Shown here piece by piece: positions 36,901-47,709 of a DNA stretch of 64,000 bases (the first letter of the stretch is position 1; each line of letters begins with the position of its first letter). The translations under genes and the position numbers were made by a program. A model generated the notes under the pieces. It saw only the letters and a program-made list of their open reading frames with translations. It was not told where the DNA came from and made no database searches. Source of the DNA: Porites lobata (Eukaryota; Cnidaria; Anthozoa; Scleractinia; Poritidae); assembly GCA_942486035.1 (NCBI GenBank), contig CALNXK010000034.1, forward strand, positions 2,540,001-2,604,000, in the 5' to 3' direction.

Positions 36901-39900
36901 CGCGGAACAGTGTTTTAATAATTCTTCAACACCAACATAGTCTTTTCGATGTGCATGTTTCGTGCTGATCACTGAAGGTATTAAAACACCCCTTTATTAG
37001 GAAGGCTACATCCGACTAAGTAACTAAATTGAAGCTCTAGCGATGAAAAGGAAAACTGAATTGCATGTGATTTGCTTGCCATAAAAAAAACAACAAAAAA
37101 CTAAAGTGGCCAAAAAATGCAAAGTAAACACCAGTGATAAATTTCTTCATGCATTGTAGGAGAAATTAAACACACCCTCAAGTCTGTCCTGCATGGTTGT
37201 ACTTCATTGTTAGGTATTATTTTTGTTCTACCGATGTTTAACATGTAGGGTATATTTCTCTACCATGGTATGCTTTGTTATGCACTGTGAAGATGCCACG
37301 ATTCAGGACTCTACTTTTGTACATCTTGCCTTGGAGTATGAGTATCAGGAGACTTCAGTGTATATTGCCGATCTTGTTTTAAGAGTGTTGAGGCTGAAAA
37401 TCCTGCAAAGTAAACGTGGATGAGTTTCTTGCATCATCGCATTCCTGATTTGCATTTGAATCGAGATGGTATTTGGGTCTGCTACTTCTCCATCGTGTTA
37501 TACGGCGTGTTTTAGAAAGGCTAGCATTTGGTTCTTCATTTCGTTATCGTGTTGCAAAAAGGACTGAGGAAGAGGTATACTGGTGTGCACGCCGACTGTT
37601 GAGGCCTCTTGAACTAACCGGAAGTCATCTTAATGTGAAATCTCTAATGAAGTGGTAATTCCCACGGTTTTCACTCAAGCGTTCTTTCTACAGACTCTCC
37701 ATAGACAGTACTGACGACAGTAACTCCAGTAATCGAAGAGGAAACAATCCTTCTGTTCGCTCATTAGTAATGTTTGGTACAGTTTTCTGCATTTCGCTGC
37801 AAAGCAGCAACGTCAAGTGATTAAATTTAAGGTTAATTTACAGAGACTATGTAGACACGACGGGTAATTTTTCTCAAACTTAAGACCGTCCCAAATTATT
37901 CAACTCTGGACACTTTAGTCACAGAAGATAAGTATTCAACGACTTGTAGCGTTTCAAAGACTGAATCAAAAGAAGAACAAGTGAATTTTAATTCATTTTC
38001 CTATGCTTGGCCATCCGCCATGTTGTTTGTTGAACCTTAGGTATCGTTTCCCCCGGGCGCGGCTAGTTGGAACCCGTCAGTCACGCCTAGTGATCTCTAC
38101 TGCTTGCCCTTAGCCCCTAGCTCCTTTTATGATTTAGAATCTTTGTTTATTCACAGTCGTAGACAGATATTTTTGTGGAACAAAGCTAGCGGTGTCGTCA
38201 TTTATAAGGAGCCTTTGTTTGGAGCCGCATTGTCATCATGTGTTGTGGCTCTAAGAAGACAATGTACTTGTTCACTTTCTGCTCTGAGCTTTTTTCGAAG
38301 GATTTTGGGTCGCCTTGTGTCAGCAGATACGAAATAGGTATTCTGTGAATGTGTCAGTTATCTTCAAACCGCGATTGAACTGAAAAGTTAGCTGGTTATG
38401 GATATGAGGCATTGCAGACGATAGTATTCATAACGACAAACCAGTCTGCGGTCGAACCTTGACAGGTCAGCCAATATATGTTTGGGCCTTTTTCCTTGCC
38501 TTGGTTTAAAATCCAAGACCTTCAAGATAACGGAAGAAAACGTTGTTGAGGTGCTATGGGTATGAAAAAGAAAAAGATGGAAATCACACGGTCTAGTAAC
38601 TCAGTGATGTCAAGGCGTTGTCACTAGGAAGTGGTTTGGCCTGAACCCTGCGTGCGATAGCATCACTTTTGTTCATAAGATTCCATTATACGCGGCACCA
38701 AGCAATGTAATCATCACGGAAAATCTTTACGTACAGGGGAAAGAATAAATAACAGATCAAGCGGCGAAGGAATGTAGCTTGTTTACTTTCAATGACGAAC
38801 CTTTTACCTACGGCCTCCTGTTTTGTCTAGTAGTCAGTGGATAAAAACAATGGCAGCGTCTTGTCGGTGTTATGCATTGACCTTAAAATGTTGTTTTATG
38901 TAAGGATATCTTTTATGATCTAGTGTTATTGCGTTTGTAGTATTAAAGACTGATGAAAAGAAACCGTTCGTGTTGTGCCTGTTTGTAAATCTTCCCTTAG
39001 ATTGTACGTTTTGCCCATAGACTTCAAACTCCGGAAGCAGAAAAGAAGAGTACAAAAAAACAGCAGGTTTCTTTATAATAAGCAAACTTGCCGCTGGGTC
39101 AGGGCTGGTAATTTAGCTCTATTAAAAATGTGGTCAGTGGAGCAAAGCGTTTGTAGTGCTCATGTCACTAAACTAAAAAAGTGAAAAATTCTATGTCGAG
39201 GGTATTTAACATTATGAGATGGAGGTTAACTAGACCAAGAAAAACTTGATCACTTTTTAGGTATCGTTGTTGGCTTGATAACTTCCCTTAGTCCGAATAT
39301 TCAAAACTTTTAATGATTTCACTTAAAAACTCAAAAGCCAGGGTTCATTTGTTCTCGCCACTAAGCTAACCGCCGACGAAAGCTCAATGGCTGCGGGCAA
39401 AGAAACTTCCCGATCCTTCCATGCCGACAGACTTTGGACTTGAAGCAACAATTTCAGCTCTTGTGTTTACCACTAAAACACAAGAGGCATCTTTCGCGCA
39501 GGTGATTGTGTAGACAGACTTTAGAGAGCAGTAAGGGGAAAGACGCTTGTGTGGCGATCGTCACGAGGAGAGGGTAAGATTTCCATTGAATGATCCCCGA
39601 CAATTCGTGACTATAAGGTGGCTGCCGACTAAGCTCGAACACTTTGGCTTCGTTCGCCTGATGCAGGCTATAATGCCTCAAACATTTTATTACCAGAGAG
39701 TAACTGTGTCGCGGTCAAGACCTAGGAAGTAACTCGGCGTTACAAATATTAACTGGGAGTGAAAAGAACCAGAATTTTTTCAACGGTTTCTTTGCATTTT
39801 TAAAACAGTTGAGCGCCTGCCACAGCATCTGGCGACTCCGCCATGTTGTTTATGATTTTTAATTGATGAAGATAGTTCAAACAGTAGCCTGAGGCAAAAT

Positions 39901-40480
39901 GCCTCTTATTTTGCTATCCTTCATAGAACTGGTAAGGTAATAAATCTTTCGATTTGAGGGAATGCACATATTTTTCTGGGGTTCTAAGTTTTAATTGCTG
40001 ATGTCCAAATTTGATATGTGAGTATGCCCCCTTGGTGACACTGAATGTAAGTACTACAGTTAAGAATGAGGCAATAAAACCTACCGCATAAGAAGTTCCG
40101 GGTAATTTGTTTGAAGTTGAAAATTTTTAACAACCTCTTTTTGGATTTTTAGTAGTAGTAGGCAGGAGAACGTGGATTAAGGGAGAAGGCCATAACAAAC
40201 TGGGATGGACAATGTTAACATGGGAAAAGGAATATTACTTGCTTGTGCTATATCATAATAAACATAGCAAAGCCCCATGTTTTATGCTGTCTTTATCTTT
40301 TATCAGAACAGCCACTCTTAAAGTGACGCATAGATTTAACTGTTATGATTTTTTGCTCAGTTTCACCCCAGGATGGAGTTCTCGATGTTAGGAATGCTAC
40401 CTTGCTCCATACGAGTCATTTAATTCAGAGTGTACTTTGGTCAATTGGGGGATTATCTTCACTACTCCAAGAACTGAATC
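33983..40480. other. Intergenic DNA upstream of Musashi, no supported gene
   Basis: It should contain the Musashi promoter and 5' UTR near 33983-34400; GGCGCC in ATTTGGCGCCATTTGG at about 34074-34089 is a candidate element. Beyond that, short open frames exist on both strands but none has a family signature or splice partners. The sequence reads as T/G-rich on the plus strand and could be transcribed as noncoding RNA; that cannot be shown here. Confidence 0.4.
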
Positions 40481-40499
40481 TCTGTCATGCATTGTTCAA

Positions 40500-41830
40500 T
40501 AGATTAATTCTGTAGGTGAAAGCGAAAGTGTAAGAATACACTGGAATGAAAGTTGGTAAGCAGTACTTTCAGAACTGCTTTATTTTGACTGAGCTCGGCA
40601 GAGCCACTGTTACGTCGTGCCATTTATTTTCTACGTGTTTCAACTATTAGAGTGTGGTTAAAAGCAATAAAATCCTTTCCAGCCACCCTTCAAATCGGTA
40701 GCTATTGAGCAGTACTTTTTTGTGGTGCTATTTTTTATTATATATGACCTGCATGTTTCTAACTCAGTTTATAGAGTCTGTGTCAGACTGATGTGAAATC
40801 CCACCATTCTGAGGCACCATTCTGACTACCGAATGAATCAGTAGTACGTTAATTCAGTACTGTTGTTACCTAGATTGTTCGTATCAGATGGTTCAAACTT
40901 CTGTGGATAAAATTCTTAAGTGTCAGCACTGAAATGAAAGCTTTTATCGTCTGTGAATAATATCCTTAACTGACTATCCATTATAAACCTACTGAGTAGC
41001 TGGTGCTGGTGCTCCTCAGTTGTGCGACGTATAGTTGTAATTTTAGAGTGCCGTAAATGAAATTCTAAATTGTGACCATTCAAATGAAAGTCAGTAGGCA
41101 GTACGTTCTCTTTCGTGTTGTTTGTTATTCTGTTCAGCGTGATGCCAGCTTTTCAGTGCGTCTGTGGATAATAGCCTAGTGTCATGAGGGTTTCACTCCT
41201 TGGAAGTCAAAGCTACTCCCTTGGTGTTCCTATGCTGTGATGGCGAAGCAGTTTACACTTTTGGGTCTTTGAATAAATTCCTAAACCATCACCATTAATA
41301 CTGCGCGGTTCAGTTATCTGTTGCTGCCTTTTTGTGATACGTGCTGTTCGAACTGAAACAGTCTCGCAGGGAGGAAATGCTACCGAGTGTCACATGAACG
41401 CGGGCATTACCGAGTTGTGCTTTTGTTGATTGTTTCGTATGCTGTACAACTTTGCTGTATTTAAGTCAGTAAACGGTCTTGAGATGGAATCCTTAACTGT
41501 AATCATTCATAATAAAGCTACTGGGTACAGTGAAACCTCTGTAAAACGAAGTCCTCGATACAACGAAATATTTTTTTGTAACCCAGCAATAGTGAAATAT
41601 ATGAAAAAGAACCTCGATGTAGCGAACCTATGTTGCCAGTCCTTTGGCCCACAATAGTCATCGGAAGGTTCCACTGTAGTTCTTTCTGAACAGCTTTTTC
41701 GCTGGTTGTTTTACTGCGGAAAGGTCAATAGTGGGGATCAAAGTCACCAGTGAGGCACTTAGTAGATCACTGAAAGCGACATTTTGATCGTTCAAATGAA
41801 AGCATTACGTTTGAATTCCGTCCCTTTACT
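40500..41830 (+). repeat. Degenerate tandem-repeat array
   Basis: About ten diverged units share phrases like GTCTGTGAATAA.ATCCTTAA, CATTCAAATGAAAG and GTCAGTAGGCAGTACG. They are readable near 40513, 40690, 40771, 40899, 40949, 41047, 41159, 41262, 41465 and 41761. Spacing is irregular, mostly about 100-120 bp or a multiple. All copies are in the same orientation, and a MITE interrupts the array at 41528-41677. No coding frame runs through it. The unit boundaries are eye estimates. Confidence 0.45.
41528..41677. mobile_element. 150-bp pogo/Tigger-like MITE with TA duplication
   Basis: The left end CAGTGAAACCTCTGTAAAAC and the right end, read inward as CAGTGGAACCTTCC, form short inverted termini. 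TA stands on both sides (41526-41527 and 41678-41679). Internal CCTCGATACAACGAA and CCTCGATGTAGCGAA phrases are typical of Tigger/pogo-type ends in the Tc1/mariner superfamily. Confidence 0.7.
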
Positions 41831-41849
41831 AATGAAATCCGTTGTGAAA

Positions 41850-44300
41850 AGGACGACTGGTTAACTTTCAACAGTTTGGAGCTGCGTCGGCGGGAGTGGG
41901 AGGGAATCATTTAATTATAAGTTTCATTTTGTCAACTAGGTTGATTAGTAAATTAGCCAGGGAGGATGTTGTTTTGGACGCTATAACCTCAGTTTCAGTT
42001 CGCTCTGGCGAAGCTCTATCGCTTGAAACCTGGGTCACATTTTGAACTTTAACAGCTGAATGATAATACTACACAAAAAATAGAAGTTTATTATCGATTG
42101 CTTCAAAATAAAACACTGTGACAGCTAGCCTGTTAGGTACCACGAGCGTTAAATGTTTTATTCGTGATAAAGTGTCATGAAAAAATATGGACAAACAGCA
42201 GTTTTCGTGGTCTGATTCAGCTAATAATGTTGGCCTGTAAACTTTTTAATTGTCCTGTGTAAGTGTTTTGCTCCAAACATTGCACAGAAGAGAAAAGAAT
42301 GTTACTAAGTCTACTTACCAGTTTAAATACAAATGATACTGTTAAGATTAGAATTCACTCTCGGATTTTTAAGCACATTTTGCGTCTTAAATTACTGTAG
42401 TAATTAGGTCGGATAGCAGTGAAACCTTATTATACGTGAAATATCGTTATTAACTCTGTTGAAGAAACAAGTTCAATGTTTCAAGTCAATTGAATCCACA
42501 CTTTTTTCCTTGTTGATTATTTTAAATCACCAGGAATGGCTCTAAACAAGAAAACAATGTAATGAGCGAAAACAATTGACTCACCATTCAAAACAACAGA
42601 AAAGAAACCTGCTAGCCTGTACTTAAACATAATAGTACAAAGGAAAGACGGGGGCATAACTGGGATTTCTTAAACACCATTCGTTACAGCTAAAAGGTTC
42701 AATGGGAACATTGAATCAAGGGTTTTCTCAACCGAGTACTGCCCACATTTTTTATCTTTTTCGTTTGGAGTTGTGAAAGTTGTGAATTGGGCTGGCGTTC
42801 AGTTGAAACTAACTGATACCTGTTAGAAAATTGAAAGTTATTGATTCATTTAAATATTTTGGGAGAAAAACAGCGTCGAAGATTTTGATCGTAATACCTG
42901 CTGAGGGTTCATTAGACTGTCTGAACAGGTGGCGACCACGCCTACGTGATGATCCTGCCCACATTTCTACTTGCACAAGAAAAGGAAAATTTTTATTCTT
43001 TAAATTCGCGGGAAAAAGGTAACACCCTACTATAAGTCGTGCTCAAAAAGTTATATTCCAACCATCAAGTTATACACAAAGGCCTTGCATTCTTTATTTC
43101 AAAGGACAAGAGTCAGTGGTGTAATCGAAATACCCCTTAGTACGCAGACGTTTTGTCGGGGCATTACTTCGTTACAATGTGACAGATTTTAACGAAGTCT
43201 TAAAATATTTGCCTTTGGTCCTGGCCTGACGAAATCTCTCTGTTTGAATTGATGCTATAAATGGTAACTTAATTGGTTTTGCCTTCTTAGGAATACAAGT
43301 TGGCTACGAATTCTTATCCAAAACATTTAGGGCCAGTTATTTAAACGGAGTTTAGCCAGTGTTCAAAAAACCGGGTTCCAAACCATTTTCACTTTGCCCA
43401 ACGCTTTTATCTTAATACCATTTACCGTGAAAAGGTTCATGAAAGCATAAGGGCTAGACAGGAAAAGCACTTATTTTCTTAAAATTACCCACTAACGAAG
43501 ATATCTGGAGGTCCAACGATTTGCTAAACCGCGACCTAAGTTATACTTCGGTAGTATTTCAGTGAAACCCAAGGATCATGAATAGTGCAATCAAAGTAGC
43601 TAGTTAAATTAACTATTGTCTCACTAGGCGGAAATATATTGGGTTAAATCCACTTGTTCTGTTATTTGTAAGGTATTTAATCTGATTGTTTTCTTGATAA
43701 TGCGGTAACCAACACTTCGAGGAAGGTGAAAATATTTATGATTGTCTTCGCTGGAGCACTTGACATTCGCAGGAATTTTGACAGGCAAGTTTTAATAAAA
43801 CCTGTAACTCCACGTGCTTGTAAAAAGACTGTAGGCGCTGGTGCCTTTCAGGCTGTCAAATCTTAGAATATTAAGTTAATCCGCAAACAAAAAGAGGAAT
43901 AAAACAAGTAAAGAATGGTTTGTGGACTTTTCGTTTCGCTAAGAATTTGTTTTGCGATAATTCGATCAAAATACTGAACCTTGTCCAGGTGCCATAGAAC
44001 TACACGTCAAATAAGTGTCTTTCCATCGCAAGTTGCCCGATGGGCAAACGATGTTTCTTCAACAGCTCCGGTCTAGTAAATTGCAGCAATATTTTTAGCC
44101 CCTTCGTCCCAAAAATCTTCCATTTCACTCTAAAGTTATTCTTTCTCTTCTTTCTCTGAGTGTTAAGACATAATATGTGCATAATCTCTTTTTGTGTCAT
44201 ACGTATATACGTGAAGACGTTTTTTAAGAATCAAGGTCTGTTTTGCACTCATTTCCTTTGTGCATTCGATCCGTCCACATTTGATTATACAGCGATATTA
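41850..44300. other. Intergenic, nothing supported
   Basis: No exon, RNA gene or complete element was recognised. An isolated AGCAGTGAAACCTTATTATACG at about 42410 resembles a pogo-type terminus without a visible partner. Confidence 0.4.
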
Positions 44301-44319
44301 AGATCCGTGTCGCTATTTT

Positions 44320-44560
44320 GGCGTAATTTTTACGTGCGTGGGCCCGTAAATTTTACGCGCTTAAATGAAAAAGAAGCAATAAAGTATGAAGTGTCGCGCG
44401 TAAACGTAAAGTTAAACGAGTTTCAACTTAGGAGAGGGTTACCCTTGTGCTTGGGTTACCCTAGCAAGCGGGTTAAAGTTAGTTTTAGTTTATAAGCAAA
44501 ATTCACAGGTAGGGTTACCCTATCACCCGGGTCAACTTTACCAGCTTTTCTGACGTGTTT
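44320..44560. repeat. Compound inverted repeats (TTTACGCG and GGGTTACCCT)
   Basis: TTTTTACGTGCGTGGGCCCG and TAAATTTTACGCG blocks are followed by GGGTTACCCTAGCAAGCGGG and, inverted at 44512-44545, GGGTTACCCTATCACCCGGG. These look like ends of one or two small MITEs; limits are uncertain. Confidence 0.4.
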
Positions 44561-44599
44561 CGTCATGCGTAACATTCTTTGTAACGTCTAAGGCGTTTA

Positions 44600-45564
44600 G
44601 GGACGGACCATGAGAAAAGTTATGGGGGGGAGGGGGGCAGAGAATTTTCGAGCAACATGAATTTTTTTCTTTAATGTTTCCTTTGAATGAATATTATTTT
44701 GTCAAGATGTTGTGCACGAATATGTTTTTTCCTTAAAGTAACACTAAACTAAAAAAATATTAAATCATTCAGTTGTTCACTTAGCCAAGGGCATAATTTA
44801 AATATAGGCTACCTGGGCACGTATGCGAAAGGAAGTTGATACATATCTAAGGTACAGTTCACAATGGCCTTATTTTCGGAATTTTACGATATCCTGTATT
44901 GTACGTACATTGGTACTGCGCAAGTTCATATTGCTTTGCTGAAATTTTACATGTAAAAAGCATTACGAACAGCAAGTCACGGAAGGAATGTTGCCAGTGT
45001 TTGTTCATCACTGGCCACAAAATAAGGCACTCTTATGATATTATACAAAAAGAGTGTATTCACAATAATAGATTTGTGGCGTTCTTAAAGGATATATAAA
45101 ATAATTTATGTCCACCCGCTATAAAAGACCTGATGCGATATAAACACAGTGAGATGGGAGAAAGCCAGTAGGAGTGGATGGGACATTTGCTGCACATTTT
45201 TTAAAGTCCCTGGCCTTTATTGTGCCTCTCCCATAGTCCATCATAGTAATGCCAGGTGCCATTGATGGTTACAGCTCCTCTATAGTGTATAAGCTTTCAA
45301 GCCTCAGATATATTTTTTTGTATCAGGTGTGATTATTTACAAGACCAAACTTCAGCAGGAAGTTTATTCAAAGAGCTGATGTTTTGCACACATTATGCTC
45401 TCCTGCCTTCCTTCCTGAGATTTGTTTAAAATGTGTGGAAGGCCAATGTAGGAATTTTTTCCTGGTCTACTCTGCATGCATGAATTTTTTTCACTTAATT
45501 TCCTTTGCATGAATGTTTTTGGTACTTCGCCCCCCCCCCCATAACTTTTCTTATGGTTCGTCCC
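44600..45564. mobile_element. 965-bp Harbinger-like non-autonomous element
   Basis: The left end GGGACGGACCATGAGAAAAG..TTATGGGGGG and the right end, inverted, GGGACGAACCATAAGAAAAG..TTATGGGGGG form inverted termini of about 32 bp. TTA duplicates on both sides (44597-44599 and 45565-45567). The interior has no transposase frame; the longest open frame (44899-45099) is unrecognisable. GGG termini with TTA fit PIF/Harbinger, as for 9951-10083. Confidence 0.8.
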
Positions 45565-45803
45565 TTAGCACGTTTAATAACATCTTCGGAGAGCCAGGGG
45601 GCGGTCAGTTGGGTCAGGAAAAACGGCGGCGAAAGTTTTCACTGAGAACGGGCAGGAGAGCTCCTGGGATGCTACTCTTAACGAACAAGTTCCACGACGC
45701 ATTCGAATGCTTTTCTGTGATTGGGCACACAAAATAATTTTGTGCTCAATAAGAGGCCAGAATCTGTCGGGTTAGCCGGCGTAGCAGGCGCTTGAAAAAT
45801 AAT

Positions 45804-45877
45804 GGGCGTAAGAAAGAACGTGGCGCGCGAGGGAGACACGCGTTTCTCCCTCGCGCGCCCCGTTCTTTCTTGCGCCC
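45804..45877. repeat. Perfect GC-rich hairpin, 74 bp
   Basis: GGGCGTAAGAAAGAACG then GGCGCGCGAGGGAGA folds back on TCTCCCTCGCGCGCC and CGTTCTTTCTTGCGCCC with a loop of only a few bases. It is contiguous with a lone Harbinger-like end at 45882. A GTAGCAGGCGC motif at 45781 resembles the terminus of the 19268 family. Confidence 0.75.
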
Positions 45878-45881
45878 TTTA

Positions 45882-45905
45882 GGGACGGACCATTAGAAAT
45901 AATCG
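45882..45905 (+). repeat. Orphan GGGACGGACC terminus
   Basis: TTA then GGGACGGACCATTAGAAA repeats the left end of the 44600-45564 element, 318 bp after that element's right end. No inverted partner is seen downstream to 47 kb. It is probably a truncated copy. Confidence 0.5.
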
Positions 45906-46389
45906 GAGATGGGGTGACAGTTCCCAAAAACAAAATTCCTGCAAAGAAAACTTGTCTTAAAAAAATCCTGCGAGCGGTGATACGTAAACAAAAAAAAAAT
46001 CTTGCAGAGGAAGCGACATGCATAGCATTTAAGGTTATTCAAAGTATGGGATAAGGTGGAAAAGGTAACATAAAACAATGCCTAAAGATAAAGAGAATTG
46101 AAATTCTTGATTTTTGCTTTAGTACTTTTATCTGAAAACAACTGTTTGATATTTCTTCATAAAAAAAAACATAAATAGTAATGGCTTGCTTTCTACACAG
46201 TCATCATTATTTTATTTTAACCACTGATATTGCTATCACAAATAATTACGCTATAAAATCCCTCTCTTCAGATGTAAAATGTATTTCAAAATATTTTTGA
46301 TACAACATTAAGTAATATAAGGAACTGAATATAATATAACTATTTCGGTCAATTTCTGGTTAGTCTCGTTGTTTTTCTCGGTGATGACC

Positions 46390-46530
46390 AGCCTGTTCCA
46401 AGCGTTCAGATAGTGGAGAGCGGTGCGAAGTAAAGAAAGCTCACCTCTCCTCCCCCTCCCCCGCTTTTATTTTTTCGCGCTCCTTTTTACTTCGCACTGC
46501 TCCCCACTATCTGAACGCCTGGAACAGGCT
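46390..46530. mobile_element. 141-bp MITE, AGCCTGTTCCA termini
   Basis: The inverted arms begin AGCCTGTTCCAAGCGTTCAG and AGCCTGTTCCAGGCGTTCAG and continue through GATAGTGG..GAGC for about 55 bp. The flanks GTGATGA(C) and GTGATGA(G) stand within two bases of each end and suggest a target duplication of about 9 bp, now slightly diverged (MULE-like). Confidence 0.72.
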
Positions 46531-47441
46531 AAGTGATGAGGAGCTGATTTTCCTTTTGCTGTTTGAAACAATGATTTCTCAAGCCTGTAAATAAGTTTTT
46601 AGCCCTCTGGAGCCTTCCAACGGTTCAAATTTTCCTTTTTTCGGCAACTGAGCCGCAGTTTTCGCGTGTTGGTTTGAGGTCGTTTGTCTTCTTGGTGAGA
46701 AGTGACCCGCATTAGCCTCGCTTTCACGCAAAAACAAGCACTCGTCCTAGGCTGCCCAGGAATGAGGGGAATACGAAACTCGCCTATTAAGGTGCTACTC
46801 CTTTTTATTGATAACTATTGATATTCTGGCTCAATTGTGAAGTGGAAATTTCCACCAATAAATAACAGTATATTATTTTTTGTTTCCGAAATAATAACGA
46901 CAGACAAAATAACAAAATATGTACACCAAATTCCAAAATGGCAGGTATTCTTTTGTCTTATAATGTGTAAAATTGGCCCTTAATGCCATGTTTCAAGGTA
47001 CCGGGGTAATAGTCTTTTTGATTTCTGCAGAATTGGGGGAATGCAATTGAGGTGCTAATTGCGAATTAACGTTAATCTGCCATTTTTTTCCAATTTGTTA
47101 ACTTTTTACTGGAGTAGACCCTTTACAGCTAGTCATTCACGTAATAGAAAACTGCCATGTTAAAGAGCAAGTAGCCTGTTCACAGACCCTCTACTTTCTC
47201 TTCAAAGTCCGTCGAGCGCGCGTGATAAAATATAAACCGCAGCGCAAGGGGGTAGGGGTTGGGAAAGAAGAAGATATCTTTTATAATGGTGCAATACGCT
47301 TTCCACACGTTGGAATGTTTTCATTTTTACAGAGAGAATGCATAAACCTACAAACAAGCAGTAAACCTCATAGGACGAACTAAAGCGATAACGACTAACG
47401 ATTAAGGCAACAAGAAAAATAATCAATTTGTTGCCGTTGTT
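46531..47441. other. Downstream flank of TRMT44
   Basis: AT-rich sequence that probably includes distal 3' UTR or intergenic DNA. No gene recognised. Confidence 0.4.
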
Positions 47442-47447
47442 TTTATT
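47442..47447 (-). terminator. Candidate poly(A) signal of TRMT44
   Basis: AATAAA on the minus strand 24 bases after the stop codon. It is unusually close, so a more distal signal may be used instead. Confidence 0.3.
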
Positions 47448-47470
47448 CTTATTGACAGGCACATAAACGT

Positions 47471-47709
47471 CTAAAGGCTGCTGAGGTACTCAGCTGTAGG
47501 CCTTTCTTTGAGTTCATCTTCACTGTGCGCAAAAGGGCACTTTTCTACGGACACAGGACACCCATCAGGATGATGCAAGTTAAACCAGCACACGGACGTT
47601 TTCCATAACGCCTGGGATCTTCGCTGCTTTCTGGCCAGGTCACCTTTCCTTCCTCTTGGGACTGAGGTCTCTTGCGTCCAGTCCCTCATTTGAACAACTC
47701 CTCCTACGA
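47471..47709 (-). CDS. TRMT44: TRMT44 exon 11, CCCH zinc finger and stop
   Basis: Encodes residues 637-715, beginning VVGGVVQMRDW. Cys677, Cys687, Cys694 and His698 give C-x9-C-x6-C-x3-H in CWFNLHHPDGCPV..KCPFAH, the zinc finger known at the TRMT44 C-terminus. The stop is TAG at 47473-47471. Confidence 0.9.
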
